A program made the position numbers and the translations under genes. A DNA stretch of 64,000 nucleotides from Erwinia persicina (GTDB lineage: Bacteria; Pseudomonadota; Gammaproteobacteria; Enterobacterales; Enterobacteriaceae): positions 217,195 to 281,194 of the forward strand of contig NZ_JACYMO010000005.1 of NCBI RefSeq assembly GCF_014838825.1, written 5' to 3'. This document shows, in pieces, positions 59,957 through 64,000 of the stretch (position 1 is its first letter; every line of letters starts with the position of its first letter). The notes beneath the pieces were generated by a model. The model was not told where the DNA came from. It was given only the letters and a program-made list of their open reading frames with translations, and made no database searches.

Positions 59957-62512
59957 TCAGAATAACTCGTGGCTTTCGCCGTTATCCATCAGCGTGGTGC
60001 CCACGTCGTGGACGGAATACTCCGTCGGCTGGGTGCCATTGATAAAGTATTCTGCCCGGGTGTTCCCCCCACCGTTGGCCAGCTTGCCGGTGCTGCGATC
60101 AATATTAACGGTTACCACGCCCTCAGGCGGCGTCAGCGGCTGAACTGGTACGCCATCCAGCGCGGCTTTCATATACTCATCCCACGCGGGTTGCGCGCTC
60201 TTGGCACCACCTTCGTAGCCGGAGATCTGATCCTTAATCGCACCCGAGGCGGTAGTACGCCCCAGATCGCGGCGATGGTCGTCAAAGCCAATCCACACCG
60301 ACGTTACCACTCCGGGGCCATAACCTGAGAACCAGGCATCTTTCGAGCTGTTGGTTGTACCGGTTTTGCCGCCGATGTCGTTACGTTTCAGATCGCGACC
60401 CGCACGCCAGCCGGTTCCCATCCAGCCCGGTTCCCCGAAAATATTCGAGTTCAGCGCACTTTTGATCAGGAAGGCCAGCGGCGTGTTAATCACATGCGGT
60501 GCGTACTGCGGTTCTTCATCCTGACGAACCTGCTGCCGGGTTACCTGCTCCAGCTGCGGCTGCGGTACGGCGACGTTCGTTCCCTCTGAAGAGACGGCAA
60601 CGTTTTCCACGCTGTCTTCGCTCAGGGCCACCGCTTTTTTGGTTTCACCATAGATAACCGGCAGGTTGCATTCCGGGCAGGCCACTTTCGGCTTCACCTC
60701 GAACACATGATTGCCCTGTTCATCATCAATGCGCGTAATGAAATACGGGTCAACGAGGAAGCCGCCGTTCGCCATCACCGAGTAGCCGCGAACCATCTGT
60801 AGCGGGGTGAAGGAGGCCGAGCCTAACGCCAGCGATTCGGTGTGGACGATATTCTCTGCCGGGAAGCCGAAACGCTGCAAATATTCGGCAGCATAGTCAA
60901 CGCCCATCGCGCGCATGGCGCGCACCATCACCACGTTTTTCGACTCACCCAGCCCCTGACGCAGGCGAATAGGGCCGGAATAGGTGTTAGGTGAGTTTTT
61001 CGGACGCCAGTCTGCTCCGGCACCGGCATCCCAGCGGGAAATCGGCACGTCATTCAGAATAGAGGCCAGCGTCAGCCCCCGATCCATCGCGGCGGTATAC
61101 AGGAAAGGTTTGATATTGGAACCGACCTGGCGCAGCGCCTGGGTAGCACGGTTAAACTTGCTCAGATTGAAGTCAAAGCCGCCAACCAGCGCGCGTACTG
61201 CACCGTCTTGCGGGTCAAGTGACACCAGCGAGGAGTTCACATCTGGCACCTGTGCCAGCTGCCAGCCGCTGTCGACTTTACGCACCCAAATCTGCTGGCC
61301 CGCCTGTAAGACCTGGCTGACCGAGCGCGGAGTGGCACCCTGTAACGTGTCCGATTTGAATGGTCGCGCCCAGCGAACGCTGTCCAGATCCAGTGCAACG
61401 GTGCTGCCATCACGCATGGTAGCGGTGGCTTCCCCGCTGGTGCTGGTGGTGACTACCGCCGGGAAGAGAGGGCCGTAAACCGGCAGTGACTTCAGCGTTT
61501 TCATAATCTCGCTGTGCCCCCAGGCCTGCTCACCCACTTTCCACAACACATTGGCAGGACCACGATAGCCGTGACGCATATCATAGGCAATCACGTTGTC
61601 CTGCACCGATTTCTGTGCAGCCAGCTGAAGCTTACGCGTCACTGTGGTGTAGACCTTGTAACCGTCGTTGTAAGCATTCTCACCGTAACGCTTGATCATC
61701 TCCTGGCGCACCATCTCGGTCAGATAGGGCGCAGAGAAAGCGATCTCAGGGACGTGATAGTTAGCCACCAGAGGCGTATTGCGGGCCTCGGTGTACTGGG
61801 CCTGAGTGATGTATTTCTGATCCAGCATACGCGCCAGTACCGTATTGCGACGCTGCACAGCACGATCGTGAGAATAGAGCGGGTTAAACGTTGACGGTGC
61901 TTTAGGCAGGCCGGCAATCATCGCAATTTCGCTCAGCGACAGCTCATCCACGCTTTTACCAAAGTAAACCTGTGCCGCTGCCCCCACGCCGTACGCTCGG
62001 TAGCCGAGATAGATTTTGTTCAGATAGAGTTCGAGGATCTCATCTTTACTCATCATCTGCTCAATACGAATGGCGAGGAATGCCTCCTTCACCTTACGGA
62101 TCAGCGTGCGCTCCGGGCTGAGGAAGAAGTTACGTGCCAGCTGCTGGGTGATGGTACTGGCACCCTGGGAAGCATGGCCAGACACCAGGGCAACGCTGGC
62201 CGCACGGAAAATACCAATCGGGTCGACGCCGTGGTGCTCATAGAACCGGCTGTCTTCCGTCGCGATAAATGCCTTCACCATCAGCGGTGGGATTTGTTGC
62301 AGGGTCAGTGGTATACGGCGTTTCTCACCGTACTGGGCGATAAGCTCGTTATCAGCACTGTAAACCTGCATCGGCGTCTGCAGACGCACATCTTTCAGCG
62401 TGGCGACATCCGGGAGCTGTGGCTCTATGTATTTGTATAAACCATAGATCGAGCCAGCTCCCAGCAAGATGCAACACACTGCAAGGATCAATAAATACTT
62501 TACGAACTTCAC
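59957..62512 (-). CDS. mrcA: MrcA (PBP1A), bifunctional peptidoglycan synthase
   Basis: An 851-residue class A penicillin-binding protein (E. coli 850). A signal-anchor helix (about residues 5-27) is followed by the glycosyltransferase domain, with catalytic Glu86 in ATEDSRFYEHHG. Next come the PBP1A OB/ODD insert and the transpeptidase domain with SxxK (GSNIKPFLY), SxN and KTGTTNSSKDAWF motifs. It polymerises and cross-links murein at the periplasmic face. The start codon is GTG at 62512, as I recall for E. coli. It is divergent from hofM. Confidence 0.97.
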   Translation of the reverse strand: MKFVKYLLILAVCCILLGAGSIYGLYKYIEPQLPDVATLKDVRLQTPMQVYSADNELIAQYGEKRRIPLTLQQIPPLMVKAFIATEDSRFYEHHGVDPIGIFRAASVALVSGHASQGASTITQQLARNFFLSPERTLIRKVKEAFLAIRIEQMMSKDEILELYLNKIYLGYRAYGVGAAAQVYFGKSVDELSLSEIAMIAGLPKAPSTFNPLYSHDRAVQRRNTVLARMLDQKYITQAQYTEARNTPLVANYHVPEIAFSAPYLTEMVRQEMIKRYGENAYNDGYKVYTTVTRKLQLAAQKSVQDNVIAYDMRHGYRGPANVLWKVGEQAWGHSEIMKTLKSLPVYGPLFPAVVTTSTSGEATATMRDGSTVALDLDSVRWARPFKSDTLQGATPRSVSQVLQAGQQIWVRKVDSGWQLAQVPDVNSSLVSLDPQDGAVRALVGGFDFNLSKFNRATQALRQVGSNIKPFLYTAAMDRGLTLASILNDVPISRWDAGAGADWRPKNSPNTYSGPIRLRQGLGESKNVVMVRAMRAMGVDYAAEYLQRFGFPAENIVHTESLALGSASFTPLQMVRGYSVMANGGFLVDPYFITRIDDEQGNHVFEVKPKVACPECNLPVIYGETKKAVALSEDSVENVAVSSEGTNVAVPQPQLEQVTRQQVRQDEEPQYAPHVINTPLAFLIKSALNSNIFGEPGWMGTGWRAGRDLKRNDIGGKTGTTNSSKDAWFSGYGPGVVTSVWIGFDDHRRDLGRTTASGAIKDQISGYEGGAKSAQPAWDEYMKAALDGVPVQPLTPPEGVVTVNIDRSTGKLANGGGNTRAEYFINGTQPTEYSVHDVGTTLMDNGESHELF

Positions 62513-62628
62513 CTGATATTTCCCATTTAAAGTCGGTTGGGCAGTTTATAAACAATCGCGCGGTAGTATAAAGGCAAGCCTGTACCTTGGATACGTCCTT
62601 TTCAACAGACGATAAGGAGATCGCGTCA

Positions 62629-63456
62629 ATGGCTTTTCAGACATGGCAAGTCGGGCTGGACATTCAAAACGGACAACTTTGCGCCCTGGGCATCCAGCGC
62701 CGTCGAAACGGCTGGCAACTGCGTCACTGGTGGCAGCATACGTTGCCGCAAGATACGTTAAGAAATGGTCTGGTGCAACGCCCGGACGCCGTCGTGGCGT
62801 TACTGCAACAGTGGCGTAAACAGCTTCCTGCCCGTATCTCACTGCGGGTTGGCTTTCCGCCGCAGCTGGTGATGCAGCACTCGCTTGCCCCGCCAGTCCT
62901 GCAATTACGTGAGCCCGATCGTAGCAGCTACATCGTGGCGGCGGCGAGACGATTTTTTCCCATCGCGCCCGAGGCCCTCGCACTGGATTACCGCAGCGGC
63001 AACCGCCCGGGGGAGCCCGTTTACCTGACGGCGGCCCGTCGTGACGCATTGCAAAACTGGCTGGGCTGTTTACAGCAGGCATCGCTCAAGCCTGACGTGC
63101 TGGAACTGACGCCGGGCGCACTGTATGCGCTGGCCCGCACGCTGGCCCTTGCGCCCTCGGCGGCGCTGGTTCATCGCCTCAGTGACCACTGGCTGTGGTA
63201 TGCCCCGCAGTCTGCTGACTCGCCGTGGGGGTGGTGTTCTCGTGAGGATGCACCGGACTATGAGGCCTTACGGCAGCGCTATCTGCCGGTTACTGAGACC
63301 GTGTGGTACAGCTCAGCGCTGACAGAAGCGCCGCCGGAGGGAACGCAGGCCCTGTCGCCGCTGGCAGCATTACAGTGCTACCAGCCGCCGTTGCCTGCTT
63401 GTGACGGGTGCTTTGCGCTGGCGACCGGTCTGGCATTACGGCCGGAGGATTGCTGA
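62629..63456 (+). CDS. hofM: HofM, PilM-like DNA-uptake/type IV pilus assembly protein
   Basis: A 275-residue protein (E. coli HofM about 259) of the PilM actin-like family, which forms the cytoplasmic part of the type IV pilus/competence assembly platform. The N-terminus WQVGLDIQNGQLCALGIQ, the RISLRVGFPPQLVMQH segment and the RDALQNWLGCLQQASLKPDVLEL block resemble HofM. The ATG at 62629 has AAGGAG nine bases upstream; an in-frame TTG 14 codons earlier is rejected. It is the first gene of the hofMN... operon. The E. coli set supports use of external DNA as nutrient. Confidence 0.87.
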   Translation: MAFQTWQVGLDIQNGQLCALGIQRRRNGWQLRHWWQHTLPQDTLRNGLVQRPDAVVALLQQWRKQLPARISLRVGFPPQLVMQHSLAPPVLQLREPDRSSYIVAAARRFFPIAPEALALDYRSGNRPGEPVYLTAARRDALQNWLGCLQQASLKPDVLELTPGALYALARTLALAPSAALVHRLSDHWLWYAPQSADSPWGWCSREDAPDYEALRQRYLPVTETVWYSSALTEAPPEGTQALSPLAALQCYQPPLPACDGCFALATGLALRPEDC

Positions 63457-64000
63457 TGGTATGGGTCAATTTACTGCCCTGGCGGCAGGCCGGGCAACGC
63501 AGGCGATGGCGCTTCTGGCGTCTGTTGAGTGTGCTGGTGTGCCTGGCACTGTGCACGGTGGTCCTCAGTGGACAGTGCCAGCGTCAGCTCAACCAGCAGC
63601 AGGCTGCTGCACTGGCCCAGTGGGCAGGGGCGCAGCGTGCCGCGGCGGCGCTGAATGACCGCTGGCTGGCCATGAAAATGCAGTCAGAACAGCGACAGCA
63701 GCAGTGGGAGCATCAGCAGCAGCGGCAGCGTCAGGTGATGCAGTGGGTGGCTTTTTCACACAGGCTGGGGGCCATTTTACCCGCCGATGTCTGGCTGACC
63801 TCACTGACTAAAACCCCGCAGAGCCTGACGATACGCGGCGTGGGCCGCCATATTCAGCCTTTGTTTCAGCTGCGCGAACGACTGGCAGACATACCCTCGC
63901 TGGATCCAGTGGCGTTGGGGCCCCTTCAGCGTACCCGGACCGGGGAGATGACCTTCGATATGCAGGCTGAGCTGACGCCGCCTGAGGTAGCCAGCCAGTG
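63456..64000 (+). CDS. hofN: HofN, PilN-like DNA-uptake/type IV pilus assembly protein (3' end beyond window)
   Basis: An open frame that starts with ATG at 63456, overlapping the hofM TGA, and runs without a stop to the window edge (181 codons). The N-terminus MVWVNLLPWRQAGQRRR followed by one membrane helix (about residues 22-40) and a Gln-rich coiled region is the PilN pattern. PilN binds PilM through its cytoplasmic N-terminal INLLPWR motif, seen here as VNLLPWR. A C-terminal ferredoxin-like domain follows (ADVWLTSLTKTPQSLTIRGVG). E. coli HofN has about 179 residues, so the gene should end just outside. Confidence 0.85.
   Translation, partial: MVWVNLLPWRQAGQRRRWRFWRLLSVLVCLALCTVVLSGQCQRQLNQQQAAALAQWAGAQRAAAALNDRWLAMKMQSEQRQQQWEHQQQRQRQVMQWVAFSHRLGAILPADVWLTSLTKTPQSLTIRGVGRHIQPLFQLRERLADIPSLDPVALGPLQRTRTGEMTFDMQAELTPPEVASQ

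Noticed and set aside
62513..62628. Sxy-dependent CRP-S site before hofM
   Set aside because: A TCGCG half-site is present near 62558 but the other half does not match; not enough to call.

Overview
The window is chromosomal DNA of a gamma-proteobacterium of the order Enterobacterales. Gene content and order follow the Escherichia coli 76-77 min region closely (liv, ugp, ggt, gnt, asd, glg, glp, mal, nfuA, gntX, bioH, feo, tex, greB, ompR-envZ, pckA, hslOR, igaA, nudE, mrcA, hof). Several E. coli genes are missing from their usual places and others sit there instead. An Erwiniaceae-like host (Erwinia/Pantoea type) is my best guess, but this is an inference from protein similarity and gene order recalled from memory. 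I saw no rRNA, tRNA, prophage, insertion sequence or CRISPR array.

Layout. 1-2854: end of livH, then livMGF (branched-chain amino acid ABC transporter). 3005-8071: ugpBAECQ (glycerol-3-phosphate uptake) behind a PhoB-box array. 8180-10374: yhhA and ggt. 10418-13903: accessory segment with an SDR-dioxygenase operon transcribed leftwards and, divergent from it, a periplasmic aspartyl-protease-like protein with a PDZ domain. 13940-15492: yhhY, the small RNA RyhB with its Fur box, and the pirin yhhW. 15600-18683: gntR, gntK, gntU. 18729-20705: yhgN and asd. 21190-30649: the glycogen operon glgBXCAP. 30737-34504: glpD divergent from glpE-glpG-glpR. 34807-39289: malPQ, with no malT beside it. 39444-43022: an extra ketoacyl-ACP synthase, nfuA, gntX and bioH. 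43184-45173: a small DUF1471 protein and an orphan GH13 sugar phosphorylase. 45289-50891: feoAB, tex (yhgF), greB. 51181-54967: ompR-envZ and pckA. 55344-62512: hslO, hslR, igaA, nudE, mrcA. 62629-end: hofM and the start of hofN.

How the genes work together. The central 21-39 kb block stores and remobilises carbon: GlgC, GlgA and GlgB build glycogen, GlgP and GlgX degrade it, and MalP and MalQ process the released maltodextrins. The ugp and glp genes bring in and oxidise glycerol phosphate, and gntKU handles gluconate. Iron is managed by feoAB, nfuA and RyhB. Envelope control is covered by ompR-envZ, igaA and mrcA. Readable control sites include PhoB boxes (ugp), a Fur box on ryhB, a palindromic operator with a CRP site (gntK), GlpR and CRP sites (glpD), and an FNR-like site (feoA).

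The least explained parts are the SDR/dioxygenase/protease segment, the stand-alone KAS II gene, the orphan GH13 phosphorylase, a run of hairpins before malP, a two-copy 21-bp-phased repeat before glgB, and a family of GC-rich GGGCGRCC-type hairpins at gene ends.
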